Below, one piece after another: positions 17,262 to 25,053 of a DNA stretch of 64,000 nucleotides. The stretch is taken from positions 62,001 to 126,000 of the forward strand of contig CAKOSP010000004.1 in assembly GCA_934102335.1 (NCBI GenBank), given 5' to 3'. The DNA is from an uncultured Bacilli bacterium (GTDB taxonomy: Bacteria > Bacillota_I > Bacilli_A > RF39 > UBA660). Position numbers and translations under genes: made by a program. A model generated the notes under the pieces. The model had not been told where the DNA came from and did not search any database. It saw only the letters and a list, made by a program, of their open reading frames with translations. Position 1 is the first letter of the stretch. Each line of letters begins with the position of its first letter.

Positions 17262-18017
17262 ATGTTTATAGATACACATGCTCATGTATTTAAAGAATAT
17301 TATGAAAATATAGATGATCTGATTTTAAATGCTAAAAATAATAATATAAAAATAATTATAAATGCTGGTTGTGATCGTACTTCTAATGAAGAGGTTATTA
17401 ATTTGAGTACTAAATATGATATTTTATATGCCGCAATTGGAATTCATCCAGAATCTGTATTAGATTATGATAACGATGATCTAAATTTTATTGAAAAGCA
17501 TATTTTTGATGATAAAGTCATAGCTATAGGAGAAATCGGTCTTGATTATTCTTATTCAAAAGATAATAAGCAAAAACAAATTGATTTGTTTGAAAGACAA
17601 TTGTTTATTGCTCAAAAATATAATATACCTGTAGTTGTTCATAGTAGAGAGGCTACAGAAGATACTATAAATTCTTTAAAAAAATATAAAGTAAGAGGTG
17701 TTATTCATTGCTTTAGTGGTAGTTTAGAAACTGCACGTATTTATAGTAAAATGGGCTTTTATTTAGGAATTAATGGGGTTATTACTTTTAAAAATTGTAA
17801 TTTGAAAGAAGTTTACAAAAGTATTGATATAAATAAAATATTATTGGAAACTGATAGTCCATATTTAACTCCAGTTCCTTATCGTGGTAAACAAAATAGT
17901 CCTAGTCATATTATAGATATTGCTAATTTTGTTAAGGATATATACGGAGTTTCATTAGATGAACTATCAAAAATTACCAATGAAAATGCTTATAGCCTTT
18001 TTGACAAACTTAACTAG
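17262..18017 (+). CDS. tatD: TatD family metal-dependent deoxyribonuclease
   Basis: TIM-barrel hydrolase of 251 residues, usual length about 255. Metal-site motifs: FIDTHAH at the start, GEIGLDY near residue 92, VVHSREA near 127, GVIHCFSG near 147 and ETDSPYLTP near 203. The ATG at 17262 starts MFIDTHAH as in the family and has GGTGG 5-10 bases upstream; a longer frame reaches into metG but runs through the metG terminator. A TATAAT at 17246-17251 may be its -10 box. metG-tatD order is as in B. subtilis. The biological substrate is unsettled; DNA exonuclease activity is known for homologues. Confidence 0.93.
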   Translation: MFIDTHAHVFKEYYENIDDLILNAKNNNIKIIINAGCDRTSNEEVINLSTKYDILYAAIGIHPESVLDYDNDDLNFIEKHIFDDKVIAIGEIGLDYSYSKDNKQKQIDLFERQLFIAQKYNIPVVVHSREATEDTINSLKKYKVRGVIHCFSGSLETARIYSKMGFYLGINGVITFKNCNLKEVYKSIDINKILLETDSPYLTPVPYRGKQNSPSHIIDIANFVKDIYGVSLDELSKITNENAYSLFDKLN

Positions 18018-18030
18018 AAAATGATATAAT
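18001..18030 (+). promoter_or_regulatory. Sigma-A promoter of the 3D-domain protein gene
   Basis: TTGACA, 18 bases, TATAAT: both boxes are perfect. It overlaps the 3' end of tatD, and the -10 box covers an upstream ATG, so translation must begin at 18050. Confidence 0.85.
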
Positions 18031-18049
18031 GTTTACACAGAGGTTATGT

Positions 18050-18574
18050 ATGAAAAATATTAAATTTATTTTAAATATTTTTTTAATCGTTACTATGGTG
18101 TTGGTTTTGGAATCATCATCTAGTGTGAAGTTTAATAAAATAGAAAATAATAATATAAATAAAACTGTTAATTTATCTACTATGGCACTTAAAATTGAAG
18201 AAGAAGAATATTCTAAACTTTATTCAGCTAAAGATTCTTATGTAGGTGATTTAACAGGTTATGGATATGATTGTCCACTTTGTTCTGGTAAACTCGCATG
18301 TTTAAGTAATTATAATATTACAAATGGTACTGTTACATATTCTGATTCGACTTATGGTACAGTGAAAATTGTGGCTTCAAGTCAGAATTTGCCTTGTGGA
18401 ACAATAATAAGATTTAACAGTTATAAATTATCAAGCGAGCCTATATTGGCTATTGTTCTTGACAGAGGTGTTTTGGGAAATGATTTAGACTTACTTTCAG
18501 AAAGTGAAGATTATGCATTTACTCATGTTGGAAGAACTTCAATCTATTACGAAGTATTAAGATTTGGTTGGTAG
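18050..18574 (+). CDS. Exported 3D-domain protein (YabE/RpfB-position, probable peptidoglycan lytic enzyme)
   Basis: 174 residues with an N-terminal signal or anchor segment (FILNIFLIVTMVLVL). The C-terminal 100 residues resemble the 3D domain of MltA/YabE-type murein hydrolases: an LTGYGYDCPLCSGK start, KIVASSQNLPCGTIIRF, and a final LDRGVLGNDLDLLSE matching the three-aspartate signature. B. subtilis has yabE here, between tatD and rsmA; this version lacks YabE's DUF348 and G5 domains and is much shorter. Three cysteine pairs are unusual for the family. It has its own strong promoter and AGAGG ribosome site. Lytic activity is inferred. Confidence 0.75.
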   Translation: MKNIKFILNIFLIVTMVLVLESSSSVKFNKIENNNINKTVNLSTMALKIEEEEYSKLYSAKDSYVGDLTGYGYDCPLCSGKLACLSNYNITNGTVTYSDSTYGTVKIVASSQNLPCGTIIRFNSYKLSSEPILAIVLDRGVLGNDLDLLSESEDYAFTHVGRTSIYYEVLRFGW

Positions 18575-18581
18575 TTTTAGT

Positions 18582-19352
18582 ATGCAAGCAAAAAAAAAGT
18601 ATGGACAAAATTTTTTGATAGATACTGATATAATTGAACAAATAGTTCATTCTTTTTTTGTATCAGAAAATGATTTAGTTGTTGAAATAGGCCCAGGACG
18701 AGGTGCTTTAACTTCAAAATTAGTAAAAAATAATAATTATTTATTAGCTTATGAAATAGATTTGGATATGAAAAAATACTTAGATAAGTTAGAAAATTCT
18801 AAAGTTCATATTAAATACCAAGATATTTTGAATAGTGATATTAATAAAGATATTGAAAATATCAATTATACTAATTTGTTTTTAGTGGGAAATTTGCCAT
18901 ATTATATTACTACTCCTATTATTGAATATATAACTAAATTACACTTGAATTTTAAATCTTTTACAATAATGGTTCAAAAAGAAGTTGCAGAACGTTTTAT
19001 GGCGCTTCCTCAAAGTAAAGAGTATGGATATTTTACAGTTTTTTTAAATTACTTTTACACTATTGAATTGGTAACGTATGTTTCTAGAAATTGTTTTAAC
19101 CCTGCTCCTAAGGTTGATAGTGCAGTTATTAAGCTTATTCCTAAAGAAAATGTTTTGATTGATTATCAACAATATTTTGAATTTTTAAAGCAAGCTTTTA
19201 AAATGAAAAGAAAAAAATTAAAAAACAATTTAGATGAATTAACTTTTAATAAGATTTTGCCTCTATTAAAACAGTATGGTTTTGATGAAAATGTTAGAGC
19301 TGAAGAGATTTCTAGTGATTTATTTTTAAAAATGTATGATGTAATTAAATAA
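18582..19352 (+). CDS. rsmA: 16S rRNA dimethyladenosine transferase RsmA (KsgA)
   Basis: Dimethylates two adjacent adenosines near the 3' end of 16S rRNA during 30S maturation. 256 residues. KKKYGQNFLID start; SAM motif VVEIGPGRGALTSKL near residue 38; catalytic NLPYYITTPI near 102; PAPKVDSAVIKL near 172. The ATG at 18582 is chosen because family proteins begin shortly before the GQNFL motif; the ribosome site is weak, so it may depend on translation of the upstream gene, which ends 8 bases earlier. Usually rnmV precedes rsmA in B. subtilis; it is absent here. Confidence 0.95.
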   Translation: MQAKKKYGQNFLIDTDIIEQIVHSFFVSENDLVVEIGPGRGALTSKLVKNNNYLLAYEIDLDMKKYLDKLENSKVHIKYQDILNSDINKDIENINYTNLFLVGNLPYYITTPIIEYITKLHLNFKSFTIMVQKEVAERFMALPQSKEYGYFTVFLNYFYTIELVTYVSRNCFNPAPKVDSAVIKLIPKENVLIDYQQYFEFLKQAFKMKRKKLKNNLDELTFNKILPLLKQYGFDENVRAEEISSDLFLKMYDVIK

Positions 19353-19355
19353 ATG

Positions 19356-19376
19356 CTACCTATTGGTAGTTTTTTT
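19356..19376 (+). terminator. Terminator after rsmA
   Basis: Stem CTACC / GGTAG with loop TATT, then seven T residues. Confidence 0.75.
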
Positions 19377-19420
19377 GTTTTATAAGTAATTTTTTTTCAT
19401 ATATTTTATTGGTGGTAATA

Positions 19421-20185
19421 TTGAATATAAAAATTGGTGATTATGTCAGCAGAAATAGTTATAAAAATGATATAGTTTTTAAGGTTATTAATATTAAAGA
19501 CGGAAAGTATTATTTAAAAGGAGTAGAACTACGCCTCTTAGCTGATAGTGAGTCTTTTGATTTAAAAAAGGAGGAAAATGTCGTTGATAATTTTAATCCT
19601 TTAGAAGATTTTCTTGGTGATAGAGGAGAATATTTTTATTTGCCTGCTAAAATTTTACATATAGATGGAGATTCTGAGTATTTAGATAGATGTTTAAAAT
19701 TTTATAAAAATGCTAACGTTTTTGCGGTAGGGAAAAAAATTAGTGAAGAACACATATTTGAACAAATGGAAGGTTTATTAAATGAATTTAAGCCGGATAT
19801 AGTAATTATTACTGGCCATGATGCATATTATAGAAAAAAAGGGGATATACATGATATTAAGAATTATAAAAATACCAGCTATTTTATTAAGGCTATAAAT
19901 GCTGCTAGAAAATATGAAAAAAGCCATGAAAAGTTAGTAATTATAGCTGGTGCTTGTCAAAGTAATTACGAGGCATTAATAGAGGCTGGGGCAAATTTTG
20001 CCTCCAGTCCTAAAAGGGTAAATATACATGCTTTAGATCCAGCAATAATAGCAACTACTTTAGCTCTTACTGCAAGAAATAAAGAGATTAATTTGCCTGA
20101 GCTTTTAGAAAAAACTAAATATGGAAAGGACGGAATGGGAGGATTAATATCTAATGGCCTTATGTATGTTGGATTCCCGAGATAA
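19421..20185 (+). CDS. yabG: Sporulation-specific protease YabG
   Basis: YabG is a mother-cell cysteine-type protease that trims spore coat proteins in B. subtilis. The 254-residue product carries the family's characteristic stretches VIITGHDAYYRKKGDIHD near residue 130, IIAGACQSNYEALIEAGANFASSP near 175, and the HALDPAIIATTLAL segment near 205. The start is a TTG at 19421, five bases after GGTGG, giving MNIKIGDYVSR like family members. Gene order rsmA-yabG-veg-spoVG is as in B. subtilis. The GHD and GACQSN segments are plausible catalytic regions, but the assignment is inference. Confidence 0.9.
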   Translation: MNIKIGDYVSRNSYKNDIVFKVINIKDGKYYLKGVELRLLADSESFDLKKEENVVDNFNPLEDFLGDRGEYFYLPAKILHIDGDSEYLDRCLKFYKNANVFAVGKKISEEHIFEQMEGLLNEFKPDIVIITGHDAYYRKKGDIHDIKNYKNTSYFIKAINAARKYEKSHEKLVIIAGACQSNYEALIEAGANFASSPKRVNIHALDPAIIATTLALTARNKEINLPELLEKTKYGKDGMGGLISNGLMYVGFPR

Positions 20186-20401
20186 ATGAATTTAGATATA
20201 GTTAAAAATGAAATTAAAAATAATATTGGAAAATGTGTGCAAATTACAGTATACGGATTAAGAAATAAAACTTCTACTTATGTTGGAAAAATATTTGCAT
20301 TGTACCCAAATATATTTTCAATTAAAACAGAAATTGGTGAAAAAAGTTTTACATATAACGATTTGATAACTGGAGAGGTTAAAATAAAATATTTAACTTA
20401 G
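20186..20401 (+). CDS. veg: Veg protein
   Basis: 71 residues, small beta-barrel-like protein; conserved VKNEIKNNIGKCVQI start and GRNK-like motif here GLRNKTSTYVGKI, followed by YPNIFSIK. Veg is linked to biofilm regulation in B. subtilis, but its biochemical role is not settled. The ATG directly follows the yabG stop, so translation is probably coupled to yabG. No separate promoter is visible, unlike the strong veg promoter in B. subtilis. Confidence 0.88.
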   Translation: MNLDIVKNEIKNNIGKCVQITVYGLRNKTSTYVGKIFALYPNIFSIKTEIGEKSFTYNDLITGEVKIKYLT

Positions 20402-20404
20402 GTA

Positions 20405-20433
20405 TAGACAAAGTTAAATATTTAGATTAAAAT
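20405..20433 (+). promoter_or_regulatory. Promoter of spoVG
   Basis: TAGACA, 17 bases, TAAAAT. This is a sigma-A-like promoter; the sigma-H-type signal known in B. subtilis spoVG is not evident. Confidence 0.55.
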
Positions 20434-20474
20434 AATAGTAGATTGTGAAATCTAGGATAAGGAGTGAGTAATAT

Positions 20475-20741
20475 ATGGAAATTACATCAGTAAAAGTTCA
20501 CAAAACTGAAAGAGAAGGATCTCGTATGAAAGGATATGCAACTGTTACATTAGACGATTGCTTTGTAGTACGCAATATTCGTATTATTCAAGGTGAAGAT
20601 AAGTTATTTATCGCAATGCCTAGCCGTAAAGTAGCAGATGATAAATATGAGGATATAGCTCATCCAATAAATGCTGAAACAAGAAAAATGTTTGAAGATA
20701 AAATTATTGCAGAGTACGAAAATCCAACTGAAGAAGAATAA
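20475..20741 (+). CDS. spoVG: SpoVG, regulatory nucleic-acid-binding protein
   Basis: 88 residues (97 in B. subtilis). The family signature is complete: MEITSVKVHK, ATVTLDDCFVVRNIRII near residue 27, and FIAMPSRKV near 49 before EDIAHPIN. SpoVG binds DNA and RNA and affects septation, virulence and capsule genes in Firmicutes. It has a strong AAGGAGTGAG ribosome site, its own promoter and a terminator, so it is a separate transcription unit. Confidence 0.95.
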   Translation: MEITSVKVHKTEREGSRMKGYATVTLDDCFVVRNIRIIQGEDKLFIAMPSRKVADDKYEDIAHPINAETRKMFEDKIIAEYENPTEEE

Positions 20742-20753
20742 TAAGAAATTTTA

Positions 20754-20778
20754 GCAACTTATAAAGTTGCTTTTTTTA
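20754..20778 (+). terminator. Terminator of spoVG
   Basis: Stem AGCAACTT / AAGTTGCT with a three-base loop and seven T residues. Confidence 0.9.
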
Positions 20779-20831
20779 TGGAAAAAACATATATTTTTAA
20801 TTTTTGGCATATGATTAATTGAGATGATTTT

Positions 20832-21110
20832 ATGGATATTTTAAATAATTGTTCACATAATGTTAAAATTTTGGACCGAAATTTAATTGAGTTAACAGGA
20901 ATAAATAAAATAATTAGTTTTACTGATGAAGAGTTTCTTTTGGATTCTTGCATGGGACAAATTGTAATAAAGGGTAAAAATTTAGAAATTATGAAAATTA
21001 ATACAGAAGATGGCAATACTAAAATTAAAGGTAGAATAAATTCTTTGGTTTATTTTGATAAAAATCAAAAAAATAGAGAGGATAGTTTTATAGCTAAACT
21101 TTTTAAATAA
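20832..21110 (+). CDS. yabP: Sporulation protein YabP
   Basis: 92-residue protein of the YabP/YqfC family, made in the mother cell under sigma-E in B. subtilis and needed for efficient sporulation. The pattern HNVKILDRNLIELTGIN, then SFTDEEFLLDSCMG and IVIKGKNLEIMKIN is typical. It is followed by yabQ with a one-base overlap, as in B. subtilis. Upstream, ATATAT and CATATGAT (20790-20816, 13-base spacer) loosely fit a sigma-E promoter. Function is unknown beyond the sporulation defect in relatives. Confidence 0.88.
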   Translation: MDILNNCSHNVKILDRNLIELTGINKIISFTDEEFLLDSCMGQIVIKGKNLEIMKINTEDGNTKIKGRINSLVYFDKNQKNREDSFIAKLFK

Positions 21111-21421
21111 TGGATATAACAACACAATTAATAATTTTTTTAATTTCTTTTCTGTATGGATTTATTTTAGCAAATTTAGCTTATCTTAATTATAAATTTT
21201 TACAGAATAAAAGTAATTTTTTTAAATTCTTGGTTAACCTTGTTTTTACTTTAGATATTGTTTTTGTTTATTTAGTAATTTTATATAAAATTAATTACGG
21301 TATTTTTCATGTTTACTTTCTTATTGTTTTAAGTATAGGATTTTTAATAGGTTATAAATGTATAAAATATGTAAAAAAAGGATTGGCTTATTGCAAGATA
21401 AAATTTAAAATGATAAAATAA
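21110..21421 (+). CDS. yabQ: Sporulation membrane protein YabQ
   Basis: 103 residues with three to four hydrophobic segments (about 5-22, 40-60, 70-88), an integral membrane protein. YabQ localises to the forespore membrane and is needed for cortex formation in B. subtilis. Identification rests on the N-terminal hydrophobic pattern with GFILANLAYLNY, overall size and the yabP-yabQ-divIC gene order, since the sequence is poorly conserved. Confidence 0.8.
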   Translation: MDITTQLIIFLISFLYGFILANLAYLNYKFLQNKSNFFKFLVNLVFTLDIVFVYLVILYKINYGIFHVYFLIVLSIGFLIGYKCIKYVKKGLAYCKIKFKMIK

Positions 21422-21440
21422 CTTTATAGAGGGTGGAAAT

Positions 21441-21728
21441 GTGAAACATAGTAAAAAAGAAAAGAAAAGATTAGTTTTTATTTCTTTTGCAATTATGGCA
21501 GTAATAGTACTTTTAGTTACCACTGTTTATTCAGATTGGAAACAAATAATGATAAATAATAGTAAGATAGTGGCTTTAACCGAAGAATATCAAAACTTAT
21601 TAGATAAAGAAAAAAGCTTAAAAAGTGAAGTTACTAAGCTTAAAGATCCTGAATATGTAGCTAGATATGCTAAAGAAAAGTTTTTATATACTTCAGATAA
21701 TGAAGTAATATTAAGAACTGACAATTAA
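21441..21728 (+). CDS. divIC: Septum formation initiator DivIC (FtsB-like)
   Basis: 95 residues, bitopic division protein: a basic cytoplasmic N-terminus, one membrane segment (about 10-28), then a heptad-rich coiled coil (VALTEEYQNLLDKEKSLKSEV) and the family's DPEYVARYAKEKF end motif. It acts in the divisome with FtsL and DivIB. The start is GTG at 21441 after GGGTGG. The stop overlaps the stop of the convergent clpP gene by three bases. Confidence 0.9.
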   Translation: MKHSKKEKKRLVFISFAIMAVIVLLVTTVYSDWKQIMINNSKIVALTEEYQNLLDKEKSLKSEVTKLKDPEYVARYAKEKFLYTSDNEVILRTDN

Positions 21729-22294
21729 ATTATTTTATCTATTAATCCGTATTTTAGTGCTTCATCGGCATCAAAATAATTATCTCTATCGGTATCTTTA
21801 GAGATTTTTTTTATGCTTTGTCCGGTTTTTTTACTTAAAATTGAATTTATTTTAGTTTTAACTTTGTTTATTCTTTGGGCAGCAATGGTAATATCACTAG
21901 CTTGACCTTGAGCACCTCCCAGAGGTTGATGAATCATTATTTCTGTGTTTTCTAAACATTCTCTTTTGCCTTTGGTGCCACAAGCTAGTAAAAATGCTCC
22001 CATACTGGCACATAAGCCCATACCTATTGTTCTTACGTCAGACTTTATGTAGTTAATGGTGTCATATATTGCTAAGCCTGCAGTTACAGCTCCTCCGGGG
22101 GAGTTAATATATAAGTATATGTCTTCATTGTTTTGTGAATCTAAATATAATAATTCACTTATTATGATCATGCTACTTTCATCATTAATTTCTCCGTTTA
22201 AAAAAACTATTCTATCTTTTAAAAGTCTAGAATATAAATCAAAGGCATATTCTTTATTATAACTTTTTTCTAATATTGTAGGGACAATATTCAT
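21725..22294 (-). CDS. clpP: ATP-dependent Clp protease proteolytic subunit
   Basis: Serine protease of 189 residues that forms a double heptamer and works with ClpX/ClpC. Catalytic triad visible: S97 in GLCASMGAF, H122 in IMIHQPLGG, and D171 in DTDRDNYF. The N-terminus lacks a propeptide. AGGTGAT precedes the start on this strand. It is the first minus-strand gene in the window and ends head-on against divIC without a terminator between them. Confidence 0.96.
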   Translation of the reverse strand: MNIVPTILEKSYNKEYAFDLYSRLLKDRIVFLNGEINDESSMIIISELLYLDSQNNEDIYLYINSPGGAVTAGLAIYDTINYIKSDVRTIGMGLCASMGAFLLACGTKGKRECLENTEIMIHQPLGGAQGQASDITIAAQRINKVKTKINSILSKKTGQSIKKISKDTDRDNYFDADEALKYGLIDKII

Positions 22295-22401
22295 TTAATC
22301 ACCTATAAATAAATATGAGTAAAGTTATGTTATTTATGCAAAAAAAATATGAATTTAAAAAAACTATGATATAATTATTTATAGTAGAAGGGGCAGATAG
22401 T

Positions 22402-24045
22402 ATGATAAAGGTTTCTTTTAATGGTGGCGAAAAACGAGAATATCGTGATGGTGTAACTTATTACGATATAAGTAAAGATTGTCATTTAAAATATCCGATT
22501 TTAGGTGTAAAAATAAATAATGAAGTTATTGCATTAAGCAAAGAAGCAAAGACTGAACAAATTTTAGAATTTTTTGATGTAACTGATATAAATGGATATA
22601 TGATATATAAATCTGCAATTAAAATGATTTTTGAATTAGCTTTAAAAAGAGAATTTGTGGATTTGGGAATAAGTTATGATCATAGTGTTCCAAAAGGAAT
22701 GCTTGGAACAGTTACGGGTTCTTATACACTAACGGAACAAGATATTGATAAGATTCGTTTGGCGATGGATCAAATAATACATGATAACATTTTATTTAAG
22801 AAATTAAGTGTTAGAAAAAAAGATGCTATAAAATATTATGAAAAAATCGGTCAGTTTGAAAAATCTAGTAATGTTGGAGCTATATCAGATCAAACTATCA
22901 CTATGTATCAATTAGATAATTTGCTTAATTATTATTACAATGATATGCCTTACTCAACGGGGGCAATAGATAAGTATGAATTTGAATATATTGGTAATAA
23001 TAAAATCGTCTTCTTATGGCCAGATAGAAAAAGTGGTGGAAAGATTTCGGAATATGCTCCGTCTAATAATATCGTTAAAGCTTATGATGAAGGTAAAACT
23101 TGGCTTAGATCATTAAATATGTCATATATTTCTAATTTAAATAAAATTATTAGTAAATCAGGAATTAGAGATTTTATGAATTCCTCAGAAATCGTTTTTA
23201 ATTTAAATGTTGCTAAAATTGCTCAATCTATAATAAGCATGCCAGAAAAAAAGTTTATTTTAATTGCGGGTCCTTCATCATCTGGTAAAACTACAACTTG
23301 TAAGAGGCTATCTGAATATTTAGCTGCTATGGGAATAAATCCGATAAAAATATCTACTGATGATTATTTTGTTGATAGAGAATTTACTCCTAAAGATGAA
23401 TTTGGTAATTATGATTTTGAGTGTTTAGAAAATGTCGATGTTAAACTTCTTAACCAACATATAATTAGGTTATTAAATCATGAAAAGGTTACTTTACCAA
23501 GATTTAATTTCATCACTGGGAAAAGGGAGCAATCTAATACAATAATTGAATTAAAAGAAAATAGTATTATTTTGATTGAAGGACTACATTGTTTAAATGA
23601 TGCTTTGTTACCTGCTGTAAGTAAGAATTTAAAGTATAAAATATATCTTAGTCCATTTATCCCATTAAATATTGATAGACATAATTATATATCTACAATA
23701 GATTTAAGATTAATAAGGCGAATTGTTAGAGATAATAGGGATAGAGGATCAGATGTTTCTGCTACTATAAAAAGTTGGCAAGTAGTAAGAAATGGTGAAG
23801 AAAAATATATATTTCCGTTTATAGAACAAGCTGATGTTATTTTAAATACGGCATTAGCTTATGAGCTAGGAGTATTAAAAGTATATGTTGAGCCACTTTT
23901 GCATTCAGTTGGAATAGAATCACCATATTATGAAGAGGCTAAGCGATTGTTGAATTTCTTAAAGCAATTTTTCCCAATTCCAGGGGACTATGTTAATTCA
24001 ACATCAATTTTAAGAGAATTTATTGGAGGTCGTGCAAATGATTAA
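22402..24045 (+). CDS. Nucleoside (uridine) kinase-like protein with N-terminal TGS domain
   Basis: 547 residues with three parts: an N-terminal TGS domain (residues about 1-60), a threonyl-tRNA-synthetase-like second additional domain region (about 60-250), and a phosphoribulokinase/uridine-kinase domain with Walker A AGPSSSGKTTT near residue 288 and ISTDDYFVD near 320. This architecture is well known in Firmicutes, Thermotoga and Tenericutes and is annotated as uridine kinase-like nucleoside kinase; the true substrate is uncertain. A TATAAT at 22370-22375 and an AAGGGG ribosome site precede it. The stop overlaps the gap start by 8 bases, so it is probably co-translated with glycolytic genes. 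Confidence 0.85.
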   Translation: MIKVSFNGGEKREYRDGVTYYDISKDCHLKYPILGVKINNEVIALSKEAKTEQILEFFDVTDINGYMIYKSAIKMIFELALKREFVDLGISYDHSVPKGMLGTVTGSYTLTEQDIDKIRLAMDQIIHDNILFKKLSVRKKDAIKYYEKIGQFEKSSNVGAISDQTITMYQLDNLLNYYYNDMPYSTGAIDKYEFEYIGNNKIVFLWPDRKSGGKISEYAPSNNIVKAYDEGKTWLRSLNMSYISNLNKIISKSGIRDFMNSSEIVFNLNVAKIAQSIISMPEKKFILIAGPSSSGKTTTCKRLSEYLAAMGINPIKISTDDYFVDREFTPKDEFGNYDFECLENVDVKLLNQHIIRLLNHEKVTLPRFNFITGKREQSNTIIELKENSIILIEGLHCLNDALLPAVSKNLKYKIYLSPFIPLNIDRHNYISTIDLRLIRRIVRDNRDRGSDVSATIKSWQVVRNGEEKYIFPFIEQADVILNTALAYELGVLKVYVEPLLHSVGIESPYYEEAKRLLNFLKQFFPIPGDYVNSTSILREFIGGRAND

Positions 24046-25042
24046 AGTTGCTATTAATGGTTTTGGTAGAATTGGAAGATTAGCGTTTAGAGAAATGCTT
24101 ACAACACCTTATTTTGATGTTGTAGCTATAAATGATTTATCTAAGCCTGAGGATTTAGCTTATCTTGTTAAATATGATACAGCACATGGAACATTTCATG
24201 AAAATGAAATAAGTTTTGATGAAAATAATATTGTCGTAGGTGGAGTGAAAAAAATTAGAGTGTTTTCTGAAAAAGATCCTAGTGCTTTACCTTGGAAAGA
24301 TTTGGATATAGATTTGGTATTGGAATGTACTGGTAAATTTACTGATAAAGCAGGCGCCCAAAAACATATAGACGCAGGTGCAAAAAAGGTGCTTATTTCA
24401 GCACCTGGTAAAGATTTAATGCCCACTATTGTTTATAATGTGAATGAAAGTAGTTTAAAGCCTGAAGATAATATTGTTTCTGCTGCTAGTTGCACAACAA
24501 ATTGTTTAGCACCAGTTTTAGATATTTTAAATAAAAATATTGGTATAGAAAAAGGATATATGTCTACTGTTCATGCTTTTACAAATGATCAAGCAACTCA
24601 AGATGTAGCTCATTCTAAAGGAATATATGCTAGGAGAGGTAGATCTTGTAATAATAATATTGTTCCTACTAGTACTGGTGCTGCAAAAGCAATTGGACTT
24701 GTTATACCAGATTTATTAGGAAAAATGGATGGAATAGCTTTAAGGGTTCCTGTAATTGATGGTTCAATGATAGATTTAACATTACAATTAAAAAGTAATA
24801 CCAGTGTAGAACAAATAAATGAGTTGTTTAAAAATAATCAAAATGAAACAATTAAATTTACTATGGATCCTATAGTTTCAAGTGATTGTATAAATAAAAC
24901 TTGTGGTGCACTAGTTGATGGTTTACTAACTCAACTTTTAGATGTTAATGGGCAACAATTAGTTAAAGTTATTGCGTGGTATGATAATGAATCTGGATAT
25001 ACTGCTCAAATGTTAAGAACTGCTCGTTGTATGTTTAAATAG
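24038..25042 (+). CDS. gap: Glyceraldehyde-3-phosphate dehydrogenase
   Basis: NAD-dependent glycolytic enzyme, 334 residues. NAD-binding INGFGRIGR at residues 5-13; catalytic Cys152 in SCTTNC with the histidine in STVHAFTNDQ near 180; PTSTGAAKAIG and RVPVIDGS motifs near 210-240. The ATG at 24038 has GGAGG at 24025-24029 and overlaps the kinase stop. The canonical NEWGYS near the end reads NESGYT, seen in other divergent Firmicutes/Tenericutes enzymes. It is followed by pgk. Confidence 0.95.
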   Translation: MIKVAINGFGRIGRLAFREMLTTPYFDVVAINDLSKPEDLAYLVKYDTAHGTFHENEISFDENNIVVGGVKKIRVFSEKDPSALPWKDLDIDLVLECTGKFTDKAGAQKHIDAGAKKVLISAPGKDLMPTIVYNVNESSLKPEDNIVSAASCTTNCLAPVLDILNKNIGIEKGYMSTVHAFTNDQATQDVAHSKGIYARRGRSCNNNIVPTSTGAAKAIGLVIPDLLGKMDGIALRVPVIDGSMIDLTLQLKSNTSVEQINELFKNNQNETIKFTMDPIVSSDCINKTCGALVDGLLTQLLDVNGQQLVKVIAWYDNESGYTAQMLRTARCMFK

Positions 25043-25053
25043 TATGGTGCTAA

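Noticed and set aside
20790..20816. Sigma-E promoter in front of yabP
   Set aside because: ATATAT and CATATGAT with a 13-base spacer match only loosely; too weak to list as a separate feature.
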